Assembly: GCA_017612555.1 (NCBI GenBank)
Contig: JAGAFR010000053.1
Location: 116,869 to 180,868, forward strand
Origin: Lachnospiraceae bacterium
Lineage (GTDB): Bacteria; Bacillota; Clostridia; Lachnospirales; Lachnospiraceae
Reading direction: 5' to 3'
DNA length: 64,000 nucleotides
How positions within the stretch are numbered: position 1 is the first letter of the stretch; every line of letters starts with the position of its first letter. A program made the position numbers and the translations under genes. The notes under the pieces were generated by a model. It saw only the letters and a program-made list of their open reading frames with translations. It searched no databases and was not told the DNA's origin. Below, in pieces: positions 27,579-36,903 of this stretch.

Positions 27579-29010
27579 GAAACCTGCTCTTTACAAGTTC
27601 TCCCATTTTACGGGCTGTCACCGCCACATCATCATGATACAGCAGTAATAACACCGCCAGCAAAACAGCATCTATCAGGTATCTTCCGTTTACCCTTCCG
27701 ATCATCGCAAGAGACAATGCCACGAGGATGAGATACGCCAGTACATCGACCAGTATATTGTTTTCTATGATCACATATTTTCTGACAAATACGTACGCCA
27801 GGGCACACATTATCGCATAGCTTACCGCCGTTGCGATCGCAGCACCCATCGCCCCGTACATCGGGATCAGTAACAGGTTTCCCGCTATGTTTGCCACAGC
27901 TCCGACCGACGTTGCCACCCCCATCGATCTTGAATCCTTGTGAGCAAGGCATATCGAACCGAGAAACCCCGTAAGAGCGCCGAATATAACGGAGATCAGA
28001 AGCGGCGGCACATACATCCACGCCTCGTAGAACTCTTTTCTGAACAAAAACGTGGCGATGGGATTAACGAGAAGTATGAGAAGCGCGCAGCCGATCACCA
28101 TAAAGCAATTATAAGTCCGATACATCCGGGTGAAGAACTGCTCACTTTTTTCATCCTTATAGCTCTTTGTTGCCGACATCTGCCACGCCTGGGCAAATAT
28201 CCTTTGAAACACCATAAGGATCGCCGGGATCTTGTAGGCCACACCGTATACTCCGTTTACCGCAACCCCGCACATATATGCAACAAGATATCTGTCTGCG
28301 GCATTGTTGATCCAGCTTCCGGTCGAGTATGCGATAAGAGGCATGCCATACAGCAGCATCTGACCCCGGAGGTCTTCGTCCATCACAACATCATGTATGA
28401 GGGATGCCGATCTTGCGATCACGAACATAAGTACCGAAGACAATACATACGCCAGTATCTGGGAATATATGTACCCGTTCAGGCCGATCTTTATGACAAG
28501 GAGGAAAACTATGTTTGATACCACCGTAACCGCCGTGGAACAAACGCTTCCGATCACGACTATCGGTACAGCCTCACAGCCCTGGAAATACAATATCAGA
28601 AACTCAAACATCGAATTTGCGGCAAACAGCAGTGCAAACAGAAGGATATACAGCCTGTACTGCATGCCGACGACCGAAAACGCGGCAATGCACAGACCGA
28701 CCACTATCGCATCCGCACGAAGTACGTATGTTGTTCCGATGCGAAGTATGCTTCCCCTCTTTTCGGTGTTCTCGATACCAAACCTCAGGGCCGCTTCCCC
28801 GATGTTCATTGTAAGAGCCGGGACGAGCAACAGGAGCGTCACCTGCATCATGTCCGCTATCCCGTATTCGGCAGTCGTAAGAACATTCGTATACAGCGGC
28901 ACCAGCAGGAACACGAGGATCTTGGATACAAAATTGCTGACCGAGAACAGCGCGATGTTTCCCGCAAGGTATTGATATTTTCCTTTTGTCTTTACCTCTT
29001 TTGAAGCCAT
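27559..29010 (-). CDS. Wzx-type polysaccharide flippase (third of three)
   Basis: This 483-residue integral membrane protein has hydrophobic segments throughout. YLAGNIALFSVSNFVSKILV followed by PLYTNVLTTAEYGIADM is the family signature, and IFAQAWQMSATKSYKDE is the usual central loop. The ATG at 29010 is preferred over 29028: AGGGG lies 6 bases before it and it sits one base after the stop of the Wzy-like gene. It lies between the two Wzy-like genes, the normal company for a flippase. Confidence 0.9.
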   Translation of the reverse strand: MASKEVKTKGKYQYLAGNIALFSVSNFVSKILVFLLVPLYTNVLTTAEYGIADMMQVTLLLLVPALTMNIGEAALRFGIENTEKRGSILRIGTTYVLRADAIVVGLCIAAFSVVGMQYRLYILLFALLFAANSMFEFLILYFQGCEAVPIVVIGSVCSTAVTVVSNIVFLLVIKIGLNGYIYSQILAYVLSSVLMFVIARSASLIHDVVMDEDLRGQMLLYGMPLIAYSTGSWINNAADRYLVAYMCGVAVNGVYGVAYKIPAILMVFQRIFAQAWQMSATKSYKDEKSEQFFTRMYRTYNCFMVIGCALLILLVNPIATFLFRKEFYEAWMYVPPLLISVIFGALTGFLGSICLAHKDSRSMGVATSVGAVANIAGNLLLIPMYGAMGAAIATAVSYAIMCALAYVFVRKYVIIENNILVDVLAYLILVALSLAMIGRVNGRYLIDAVLLAVLLLLYHDDVAVTARKMGELVKSRFHGNTKG

Positions 29011-29011
29011 A

Positions 29012-30232
29012 TCATCCCCTGTGCTCATCTTCTTCGGCCGGTCTCATGTTGGCCGTCAGCATAAGGAGCAATGCATTGACCGAATAATCGGTCCATATAA
29101 GATCAACGTCAAAGAACGATTCAATGCAGACGGCCATGAGCGCTATGAACGCACATGCCGAAGCTCCCGGTAAGGAAGCGTTTCCTCTGCATCCGTTCCA
29201 GTTCCTGTAGAGAAGGAACAATACAAGAGCAAATACGATGACCCCGTGGATAACGAGGATGTTATACATCGCATTGTGTACGTTATATTCAAAAAAAGAT
29301 GTTATCGTTACATTCGTTCCTATCCCGGTAAGGGGACTTTTTTTGAACAGATTCCAGAACTCAAGCCATATGGCCTCTCGTCCGGAGAAGATGTTTTTAT
29401 AGAAAAAAGGCATCCTGAAATTGACACCCGATGTGCCGACCAGAATGTAAACCGCAACAAACACAAGTGATCCAAGCGTTGCAAATATACATACGGCGTT
29501 ATAGAAAGCCTTTTTGGCCCACAGTTTTTTCGGAACGATGAACCGAAGCACCAGAAATGCGCCGAGCATGATGAACGCACCCCGCGATCTGTGATACAGG
29601 CTTATCTGAAGGCACTTAACAAGCGCTATCGTGATAATAAGCCCTGCCGTACGGTTTTTCCTGTACAGTTCTTCAAAAAAGACAAGCACGTACATCATTG
29701 AGAATACCGTAAATGTGGCAGCCGTGTTGGTATTCATCGCAAACGATGTGTAATCGGCAAACATCCATGTATACACTCCGAAAAACCAGTATATGATCAT
29801 CAGCGTATACAATCCTCCGAACAGGTACAGCTGCCATCTGTGAAACGGGATATGGGAAGAAAGGTAGCAGATCAGTGCAAAATTCGTTACGACAAAAAAA
29901 CACCCGTATCCGCTGTCGACAATGACTATATTGATGGCAGCGATGACCGCAAGGGCAATGAGCGCGATAAGATCCTTATCCTTTTCCTTAAGTTTTTTTA
30001 CCGGATTGATATTTACGACCGAGATGACGGCAAGTATCACAAAGACAAACACTCCCACGTACTTCTCCGTCATCCCGTAAAACTTCGGGACGAAGAACGT
30101 CAGAGTATAAAATATGAACAGGCACAGAAGCATCAGCGTATTTACCGCATCAACTGCCGTTATCTCCTGTTTTATTTTAGTAAGACAAGCTTTGACAGTT
30201 TTGATGTCAAAGCCTTGCTTCTTGCTTTCCAT
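29012..30232 (-). CDS. Wzy/WaaL-like O-antigen polymerase or ligase (second of two)
   Basis: This 406-residue protein has a basic, probably cytoplasmic N-terminus of about 30 residues, then many membrane helices. The outside loop has SGREAIWLEFWNLFKKSP, LTGIGTN and VHNAMYNILVIHGVIVF, closely matching the neighbouring 26436-27578 protein. The ATG at 30232 has GGGAG about 8 bases upstream but makes a 61-base overlap with the upstream GT4 gene. The only in-frame ATG nearer the stop (30133) has no SD and would cut into the first helix. Confidence 0.85.
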   Translation of the reverse strand: MESKKQGFDIKTVKACLTKIKQEITAVDAVNTLMLLCLFIFYTLTFFVPKFYGMTEKYVGVFVFVILAVISVVNINPVKKLKEKDKDLIALIALAVIAAINIVIVDSGYGCFFVVTNFALICYLSSHIPFHRWQLYLFGGLYTLMIIYWFFGVYTWMFADYTSFAMNTNTAATFTVFSMMYVLVFFEELYRKNRTAGLIITIALVKCLQISLYHRSRGAFIMLGAFLVLRFIVPKKLWAKKAFYNAVCIFATLGSLVFVAVYILVGTSGVNFRMPFFYKNIFSGREAIWLEFWNLFKKSPLTGIGTNVTITSFFEYNVHNAMYNILVIHGVIVFALVLFLLYRNWNGCRGNASLPGASACAFIALMAVCIESFFDVDLIWTDYSVNALLLMLTANMRPAEEDEHRG

Positions 30233-31170
30233 GAGTTAGACTCCCATTCCAGATCAGCCGTGAGTCTGGTGGCATTGGAATTCTCCATGATGATCTTTAT
30301 CTTTGAAGCGATCTCATCAGGATCCGCATAGTCTTCGATAACATCTTCATCGTGAATATCCTTTATGAGTTCAAGCGCACCGACGCGGCGTGAACAAAGT
30401 ATCGGGCATCCGCACATCAGCGCCTCTACAGGCGCAAGTCCGAAAGTCTCGAAACAGCTGTTCTGAACGAATACCGCCGCCTCGTCAAACAGCCTCATCC
30501 CCTCTTCGAACGAAACAAGTCCCCTGTAATCAACAAAATCATAGGCCTCGATCCTGTCACTGTCGGCACCCTTTGCCCCGATCACGCACAGATACAGATC
30601 GGGATCATATGATCCCCTAAGCTTTTGAACCGCTTCACATATATGAATGATCTTCTTTCTCGGCATGCCTCCGCCGATCGAGAGGATCATATGGCGTCTT
30701 CTATCGGTCCTTTTGCGTGCGTTGTGCATAAGATCGGTATCTATTCCGTTCGTGATATAGTCGATCTTATCCGCATACTCGGGGTAATACTCCTTCAGCC
30801 ACTCACCGAAACTTTTGCTCACCGCGATGACAAGATCAGTAAGCTCCAACGTCTTACGCTCAACGCGGTTCATAACCTCATCGGGTTCGAGATTGATCTC
30901 ATTCTCGTATTCTACGCATCCGTGCATTATATATGCGGATGGTTTTTTCAGCTTTTTAGCCGCTTTCAGGCCCAGTATGTTCTGTTTTGAGTATCCCGAG
31001 TAGACAACCACGTCAGCGCGTATGGTGTTTATCAGGATCTCCGCCGCCCGTGCCGCCTTACTCCGCCTCTTCTGAAAGAGTGTCCCCTTCGGAAGGTTTC
31101 TGATATAGTACTTTGTCACGTTTGCGGGACCGGTTCCGGATACACTGTCCCCCGCCAGAAAGATCCTCAT
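30172..31170 (-). CDS. GT-B glycosyltransferase, GT4 family
   Basis: This 332-residue protein is on the short side for GT4. The N-terminal GDSVSGTGPANVTKYY contains the acceptor-side glycine loop, and AYIMHGCVEYENE lies in the first half. SIGGGMPRKKIIHICEA begins the donor-binding half, and ETFGLAPVEALMCGC is the E-x7-E motif. It overlaps the GT2 gene upstream by ATGA. Soluble; donor unknown. Confidence 0.88.
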   Translation of the reverse strand: MRIFLAGDSVSGTGPANVTKYYIRNLPKGTLFQKRRSKAARAAEILINTIRADVVVYSGYSKQNILGLKAAKKLKKPSAYIMHGCVEYENEINLEPDEVMNRVERKTLELTDLVIAVSKSFGEWLKEYYPEYADKIDYITNGIDTDLMHNARKRTDRRRHMILSIGGGMPRKKIIHICEAVQKLRGSYDPDLYLCVIGAKGADSDRIEAYDFVDYRGLVSFEEGMRLFDEAAVFVQNSCFETFGLAPVEALMCGCPILCSRRVGALELIKDIHDEDVIEDYADPDEIASKIKIIMENSNATRLTADLEWESNSWKARSKALTSKLSKLVLLK

Positions 31171-31961
31171 TTTTTCTCCCGTATGATCTCTTTATACTGT
31201 CTGCGGCCTTCAAACATGGCAGCGATCGCTGCAGATAACGACATGTTCTCCGAATAAAGATTTCTCTTGCGAAATGCAAACTGAAGTATCAGGAGCGTTG
31301 AAAGCATCCCCGACATAGCTGTGTAGTTTGCACCTCTTGATATAAAGAAATCCCTGTTATACCCTTTAAACCACGTTGACTCCTCGTCTCTGACCGATGC
31401 GATCATGGCAGGTACATACATGATCTTCAGACCCTTCCTTAAGCATTCATACAGGAACAGATTCTCCTCTCCGAGGAAAAACCTGGCTCCCGCTCCGAAG
31501 AGTTCGTTAAACCTTACATCAACCCTGCTTCGCCTTATGGCGATCTCCGGCGAGAAGATCTTGAGAGACGACAGATAACCCATCCTCTTCGGCCTGTCAA
31601 AAACAGGTCTGTGTCTTTCCGGTCTTTTTATGAAGAACACTATGATATCGGCATCAAACCTTCCGAATGCATCGAGTATTATCCTGTCATAATCCCGGAC
31701 ATACTCAACATCGTTATCACACAGTATGCATATATCCTGCGAGGCATTGGCAATCGCCATATTGCGGCTTGCGGACAGACCTCTTTCCTTTGTCTCGATA
31801 TATCTGACATTGTAGGTATACGCGTCCTTCTCTTTTGTGCACTTTCGATCAGTTTCCCTGTCGCACTGATTTATCACGACGCAGTCACTGTGTATGTTAA
31901 GCGTATCGATATAGTCTTCGTTATCAAGATGCATGGCCGACAGGAGTACTTCAGGTTCCAT
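31167..31961 (-). CDS. GT2-like glycosyltransferase
   Basis: This 264-residue protein lacks the usual IVVPTYN start and begins instead with EPEVLLSAMHLDN. KERGLSASRNMAIANAS and ILCDNDVEYVRDYD (DxD-like) match the nucleotide and metal sites of GT2 enzymes, and FFLGEENLFLYECLRKG matches the acceptor-side region with the catalytic acidic residue. A C-terminal amphipathic stretch may touch the membrane. The ATG directly follows the stop of the gene upstream. It is a divergent family member, so the donor is open. Confidence 0.8.
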   Translation of the reverse strand: MEPEVLLSAMHLDNEDYIDTLNIHSDCVVINQCDRETDRKCTKEKDAYTYNVRYIETKERGLSASRNMAIANASQDICILCDNDVEYVRDYDRIILDAFGRFDADIIVFFIKRPERHRPVFDRPKRMGYLSSLKIFSPEIAIRRSRVDVRFNELFGAGARFFLGEENLFLYECLRKGLKIMYVPAMIASVRDEESTWFKGYNRDFFISRGANYTAMSGMLSTLLILQFAFRKRNLYSENMSLSAAIAAMFEGRRQYKEIIREKK

Positions 31962-32708
31962 TTATACCCTCCTTGCTACGGCACGCACTGCCCAGTTACA
32001 AAAACAATATATACTGTATATCAGTCCCAGATGCTCTTCATTTCTGTACAGATTCCAGATCCTTCTTATGGCCTCAAGCTTGTTCGATGAGAGCTGCTTT
32101 CCCATCCGCCTGTAAAGTGTCAGGTTTTCATCAAGACCGTATGCCACGAGCCCTGTCTTTAATATCTTCCACCACGTTGCCGTATCCTCACTCTTTACGC
32201 ACGGCATGAATATGTCATCCTTTGACAGCTTATCCATATCAAACATCACGGTACTCGTGAATATCGTGGTATTCTTAAGCGCCTGCCTGTATGACAGCTT
32301 CCCCGGAACTCTTACGACCGTCCCGAGACCCCTGCCGTTCTCATCGGCAAATTCGTAGCCCGTGAACGAAAACGCCGCATCCGTCTGTTTCATGAACTCT
32401 ATCTGATGGCTCAGCTTGTCTTCTTTCCACAGATCATCGGCATCGATAAAAGCAATGAACCTGCCAGACGCCGCCTCTATTCCGGTATTTCTTGCGCCTG
32501 CTGCTCCCTTGGGCCCTTTGTTTTGCAAGAGCCTTACCGTTTCCGACAAAAATCCCGCGATGATCTCCCGACTGTTATCTGTAGATCCGTCATCTACGAG
32601 CAAAAGTTCATGATCTGTGTGGGTTTGCTTTAATACAGACGTGATCGTGTCGGCAATACAGCGGCCTGCATTGTATACCGGCACGACTATACTGACAGTA
32701 TCACGCAT
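31962..32708 (-). CDS. GT-A glycosyltransferase, GT2 family
   Basis: This 248-residue protein begins VSIVVPVYNAGRCIADTI with LLVDDGSTDNS. AGARNTGIEAA and FIDADDLWKEDKL give the nucleotide and metal sites. The ATG at 32708 overlaps the stop of the sugar-transferase gene by 8 bases. A longer reading from 32747 adds 13 residues that do not belong to the family, so it is rejected. Cytoplasmic, donor unknown. Confidence 0.9.
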   Translation of the reverse strand: MRDTVSIVVPVYNAGRCIADTITSVLKQTHTDHELLLVDDGSTDNSREIIAGFLSETVRLLQNKGPKGAAGARNTGIEAASGRFIAFIDADDLWKEDKLSHQIEFMKQTDAAFSFTGYEFADENGRGLGTVVRVPGKLSYRQALKNTTIFTSTVMFDMDKLSKDDIFMPCVKSEDTATWWKILKTGLVAYGLDENLTLYRRMGKQLSSNKLEAIRRIWNLYRNEEHLGLIYSIYCFCNWAVRAVARRV

Positions 32709-34071
32709 TGTCGTCCCCTTTCGGAGGAAAGCCGTTATCCTCTGCAACTCCCTCGCTGCTGTCCATAAGGAACAGCGTCTTCATCGTCAGTATCATAAGG
32801 CGAAGATCAAGCCATACGGAAAAGTTCTCGATGTAGAACAGATCCAGCTTGAGCTTATCGTACGGTCTTGTATTGTATTTGCCGTAAACCTGGGCATATC
32901 CGGTTATCCCGGCCGTAACTTTGGTCCTGTAGGCAAACTCCGGCATCATTTCCGTATATTCCCTGATCTTCTCCGGCCTTTCGGGACGCGGTCCGACAAA
33001 AGACATATCCCCGGCAAGGACATTGAACAGCTGGGGAAGTTCGTCTATCCTAAGCTTCCTTATGACCGCTCCCACAGGGGTGATCCTGTCGTCATTTTTG
33101 GTCGCAAGCCTTGCCCTGCCGTCCTTCTCGGCTTCCTCTATCATGCTCCTGAACTTGATTATCTCAAATTCCCTGTTATCCTTTGTGCATCTGGTCTGTT
33201 TGTAGAATACGCTTCCGCCGTCGCATGCTTTGACCGCGATCGCAGTGATGATCATAACGGGGGATGTGACGATCAGAACGATAAGCGCAAGCATGATATC
33301 AAACAGTCTTTTGATAAGCCTCTGCTCCGCCTCTATGGGATCGCTTTTGGTAAAAAGGAGCGGCGTATCAAACAAATGGAGGTTCTGGGACCCCTTAAGC
33401 ACGATATCCATGATCTTGGGGCTTACGTATATCTCAACATCATTCTCGTAGCATTTTTTGAATACGATGTTCCTGATATCGCTGGGGATATCCCAGAGCA
33501 TGACCGCCTCGTGGTTTTTTATCTCATCGAAGGCCGATTCCGTATTGTCCGAAACATTCACGGCCTTTGTCACCGTAAACTGATGTCTTCTCGTCTTGAA
33601 CTTATCGATTATCACATCCCGGTTATTTCCTCCGTATATAAGGAGTACGTCGATCGGCGGAAACAGCGCTCTGTATCCCATGGTAGTGGCAAATATCCAC
33701 AATGATATCATCAGGCATTGAATGAGCATTCCGACAAAGAGCGGAACAACAGTCGGAAAACGATATGCAAGAAGACATATGATCGCATAGAACAGTACAT
33801 TGGCAACAAGTGTCGCAAAGCCCTGGGACAGTGCCAACTCTATCATACGAAACGACCCTATCTTGAGTCCTCCGTACGTTGCCGAAGCAAACAACAGTAT
33901 AAGAAGATATACTACGGCGATAAATACATGGCCCCAGAAATAGAAAGCCTTCGGGATACCCGTATTATAATATCTGATCCATACATACAGCATGATCCCC
34001 GTTTCGATCAGCAGTATGAGGACCGATACCGCAAATAAATATGCTCTTTTCTGAAACTGCTTCCGGCTCAA
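32701..34071 (-). CDS. Polyprenyl-phosphate sugar-1-phosphate transferase, WbaP/WcaJ-like (second of three)
   Basis: 456 residues with the same layout as the enzyme at 10453-11823: four N-terminal membrane helices, a Rossmann-like middle domain (LLIYGGNNRDVIIDKF), a membrane-dipping helix (LALIVLIVTSPVMIITAIAV) and a catalytic end with KFRSM, RIDELPQLFN and GDMSFVGPRPE. It starts a lipid-linked repeat, presumably for region B. Presence of a full second copy implies a second repeat unit or a second priming sugar. Donor specificity unknown. Confidence 0.93.
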   Translation of the reverse strand: MSRKQFQKRAYLFAVSVLILLIETGIMLYVWIRYYNTGIPKAFYFWGHVFIAVVYLLILLFASATYGGLKIGSFRMIELALSQGFATLVANVLFYAIICLLAYRFPTVVPLFVGMLIQCLMISLWIFATTMGYRALFPPIDVLLIYGGNNRDVIIDKFKTRRHQFTVTKAVNVSDNTESAFDEIKNHEAVMLWDIPSDIRNIVFKKCYENDVEIYVSPKIMDIVLKGSQNLHLFDTPLLFTKSDPIEAEQRLIKRLFDIMLALIVLIVTSPVMIITAIAVKACDGGSVFYKQTRCTKDNREFEIIKFRSMIEEAEKDGRARLATKNDDRITPVGAVIRKLRIDELPQLFNVLAGDMSFVGPRPERPEKIREYTEMMPEFAYRTKVTAGITGYAQVYGKYNTRPYDKLKLDLFYIENFSVWLDLRLMILTMKTLFLMDSSEGVAEDNGFPPKGDDNA

Positions 34072-34077
34072 TCCTTA

Positions 34078-34953
34078 CTACTCCCTGTGCGCAAGAATCA
34101 GAAAGCCTCCGTATATGCAGCCGAGCAATATGCTCATCCGTCCCAGGCGGCCTGCGGCAAAAACAGGTCTTCCCGACCGCTTTGCATATATGACATAGCG
34201 CCCCAGATACTTCAGGCGAAGGAAACCCGGCGGCGTGATATAAGCTCTCTGTTCGTAATAAAGGTACCATGCATTGACGTTTTGGCGTCTTAACTTTCGT
34301 ACCGATTCGGTATACCCGTCCTTCACTATCTCGCATACGGTTACGATACGCGGTAATACAGCGAGAACGCATACCTCATCTATTTTATCATAAATGTAAT
34401 CCTCAGGCACATATTTTTCGCCTTCTATCTCGGGAAAAGGAAACATCCGAAGAAGCCTTGTCTCGTACATAAGAGTTGTCTCACCCGAAAAGCCCTTAAG
34501 GTACAGTCCGTACAATGTCGAAGTCTCTACTTTCGGAAAATCATGATCTCCCAAAAGCTTATCCGCATCTCTCCCCTTATGTGCGACAACACCGCCTACA
34601 GGTTTGCCGTTTTCCATCCTGCCGGCCGAAGAATCATATGCGGCAAGCAGATCTTCGACTGCCGTATCCGTCAGGTAATCGTCGGAGTCAAGACACATGA
34701 ACAACTCGGTATTCGCAAGGGAAACTCCCGTATTATGCGCTCTCATCTTGCCGCCGTTTTGTCTGTAGTGATATCGTATGGGGACCAGGCCTTCATCGAT
34801 CCATGTTTTGACGTAGTCATCGGTGGCATCCGTCGATCCGTCGTCGACTATGAGCCATTCAAAATCCCTGCAGGTCTGTCTTTTCAGGCTCTCGTATGCA
34901 CGTGCGAGAAGCTCTCTTCTGTTGTAAGTCGGGGTAAATACCGTCAGTCTCAT
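34078..34953 (-). CDS. GT-A glycosyltransferase, GT2 family
   Basis: This 291-residue protein begins LTVFTPTYNRRELLARAY with LIVDDGSTDATDDYV. QNGGKMRAHNTGVSLAN and LDSDDYLTD give the nucleotide and metal sites. A hydrophobic helix near the C-terminus (MSILLGCIYGGFLILAH) may anchor it. It overlaps the upstream membrane gene by ATGA and lies 6 bases before the sugar-transferase gene. The TYNRRELL type is often found in capsule clusters of gut Clostridia; donor unknown. Confidence 0.9.
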   Translation of the reverse strand: MRLTVFTPTYNRRELLARAYESLKRQTCRDFEWLIVDDGSTDATDDYVKTWIDEGLVPIRYHYRQNGGKMRAHNTGVSLANTELFMCLDSDDYLTDTAVEDLLAAYDSSAGRMENGKPVGGVVAHKGRDADKLLGDHDFPKVETSTLYGLYLKGFSGETTLMYETRLLRMFPFPEIEGEKYVPEDYIYDKIDEVCVLAVLPRIVTVCEIVKDGYTESVRKLRRQNVNAWYLYYEQRAYITPPGFLRLKYLGRYVIYAKRSGRPVFAAGRLGRMSILLGCIYGGFLILAHRE

Positions 34954-35843
34954 TTGAGCCTCCTGGTACTGAACCTGTGCTCTGCTCCGGTATAATCAAC
35001 GAGTTCATACTCTGCCGGTTCTTTAAGGTCATATTTTAAAATCACATGAAATCCGGTCTGGCCGATCTGCCTAAGTCCTGCCGCCTTGACCGCCCTTATC
35101 TGCGGATGTCCCTTTGTCAGGACAACATATTCCGTCTTTGTCGACTCCAGCGCATTTATGAAATCATCCATATCTACCTTCTGGTTACGTACGAGAAGGG
35201 CAAGTATATTATTGACGGGCTTTGACTCATCCTGCAGCATCTCTTCGGTATATGAATAGTTGACGGCATAGATATAATCCTCCCTGTCAACGCACAGGAG
35301 CATCTTCGGATCATACTGTCGTATCTCCATATTGTATTCATATTCAAAGAACGCCCTTGTATATTCGGTATCCGAGTCCTCGTGTATCATAGCGGAGATC
35401 TCGATCAGTTCATCATCTATCTTGTATATGTTTTCCGCAATATCCAGTCCTTTTCCATAGACAAAATTACCGCCTGCGATGAACATCACCGCCACAATGA
35501 TCGAAGTGATCACCTTATCCCTTCCCGTATGTGCTGTTTCGATAAGCCTTACGACTGCGTAAGGAACAAGCACTATCACAGGGGTTATCCAGAATAATCT
35601 GTAATACTCACTGCTCACATCGAAGATCCTGTCTATGATGATCGGAACTATCGGGTTGTAGACCGTGACAAGAAGCATGAGCGCGGAAGGAAGAAAGATC
35701 TTTTGCTCCCGCTTATCCCCCTTTGCAATGACAATCACCACTGCGAGCACATACATGACAAGAAAGCCCGTCCCGGAACCGTAGAGTTCCAGACATCTGT
35801 GCAGATATCCTATTCCGTTTTCAAATACATTAACTCCCTGCAT
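34950..35843 (-). CDS. Membrane protein, C-terminal half of a split GT-C-like protein
   Basis: This 297-residue protein has about four membrane helices in residues 1-135, then a soluble outside domain of about 160 residues ending EYVVLTKGHPQ... HVILKYDL. Such C-terminal alpha/beta domains are seen in large multi-helix membrane transferases. It is in the same frame as the gene upstream, from which only one TAG and one sense codon separate it. GAGG lies 6 bases before its ATG, so it can be started on its own. I do not recognise a catalytic motif; function unknown. Confidence 0.7.
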   Translation of the reverse strand: MQGVNVFENGIGYLHRCLELYGSGTGFLVMYVLAVVIVIAKGDKREQKIFLPSALMLLVTVYNPIVPIIIDRIFDVSSEYYRLFWITPVIVLVPYAVVRLIETAHTGRDKVITSIIVAVMFIAGGNFVYGKGLDIAENIYKIDDELIEISAMIHEDSDTEYTRAFFEYEYNMEIRQYDPKMLLCVDREDYIYAVNYSYTEEMLQDESKPVNNILALLVRNQKVDMDDFINALESTKTEYVVLTKGHPQIRAVKAAGLRQIGQTGFHVILKYDLKEPAEYELVDYTGAEHRFSTRRLK

Positions 35844-35846
35844 CCG

Positions 35847-36902
35847 CTACCTCGGAAAAGTATATATGGCATAGTACCCTTTGACATAAAGCACATATGC
35901 CATCATCATGACAAGCTCCGGAAGAATGCAAAGCACAAGCTTATATGCATGCCTGTATCTGCCCCTCAGAATATATGGCAGAAAGAGTATCGCAACCTCT
36001 GCCGGAATGACCATATTCGCCGTCGAACTCACCGTTGCCGTTCCGAGACAGACAATGAACAGTTTCAGAAACACACCGCTGTCTTCTCCCTCTTTTATGA
36101 TCATCATATACAATACAAAGATCATAACGACCGATATGTTACCTACGATCGTTTTTCCCTCATATGTCCTTGTCATGAGGAAGTTGGATGTTGTATAAAG
36201 GCTTATGAACAGGCAGTTTACGGCTGTCATGACAATATACATCAAAAATGCACGCCTGTGATCCTCGTAAAAATACCGGCATATGAACCCGTACAGTATG
36301 TTAACTATTATGATCACTGTCGCCGACATCACCGTCCTTGTCTGTATGAGCGCCGGAAGGCCCGTGATCTGACATATGACCGCATCAGCCGTGTAGTACG
36401 TAGCGAAAACATACCTGAGTTCGAAATGATCCTGCCAGTTTCCGGTGAACGGATCATAAACGTTTATCATGTCCGTATCAACGTTTGTCGTTATGTTTGC
36501 CACATAATATGCGGCATCGAGCGTAAAATTATATGTTATGACCGCAAGAACGATCAGAACGGCAGTAACTGCGATAACTCCGAACCAGAACAACCCGGCA
36601 TCCCTGTCCTTTGCAAGATCGGTAAACTTGCGCATCCACTCACGTCTGTACAAAACGATCGCCGTGATAAGAACAAGTGCGCAGGGGATCATCCACACGT
36701 GCGAAAGAAGCGATAACGGCCTGTATGTGAACATTATCGGAAGGCAGAATACGGCAAACAGTGCGTAATACGCAAAAAATCCCACGGTCACGGTTATCGC
36801 CGCCGACCAGGTGCGGCCTTTTCGTATTCCGAAAAAGCTTCCGAATGCCATGTACATTATGAAGTTCCAGATAAGCACAGCAAGTGCTTTTACAATGATC
36901 AT
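35847..36902 (-). CDS. Multi-helix membrane protein (DUF6077-like), N-terminal half of a split protein
   Basis: This 351-residue protein has roughly nine membrane helices. Residues TLDAAYYVANITTNVDTDM in the first outside loop are rich in acidic residues, as in GT-C transferases. It resembles DUF6077 proteins of Lachnospiraceae as I recall them, which are near 650 residues. Here the frame stops at a TAG and carries on in the same frame at 35843 for 297 more residues, giving 650 codons together. It may be a nonsense mutation, read-through, or a natural split. Substrate unknown. Confidence 0.65.
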   Translation of the reverse strand: MIIVKALAVLIWNFIMYMAFGSFFGIRKGRTWSAAITVTVGFFAYYALFAVFCLPIMFTYRPLSLLSHVWMIPCALVLITAIVLYRREWMRKFTDLAKDRDAGLFWFGVIAVTAVLIVLAVITYNFTLDAAYYVANITTNVDTDMINVYDPFTGNWQDHFELRYVFATYYTADAVICQITGLPALIQTRTVMSATVIIIVNILYGFICRYFYEDHRRAFLMYIVMTAVNCLFISLYTTSNFLMTRTYEGKTIVGNISVVMIFVLYMMIIKEGEDSGVFLKLFIVCLGTATVSSTANMVIPAEVAILFLPYILRGRYRHAYKLVLCILPELVMMMAYVLYVKGYYAIYTFPR

Positions 36903-36903
36903 C

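Noticed and set aside
32617-33705. Long plus-strand open frame (362 codons)
   Set aside because: Opposite the second sugar-transferase gene, whose motifs are clear; Arg/Tyr/His-rich translation without motifs.
35703-36716. Long plus-strand open frame (337 codons)
   Set aside because: Opposite the split membrane genes; very rich in His, Arg and Cys with no hydrophobic or domain pattern.
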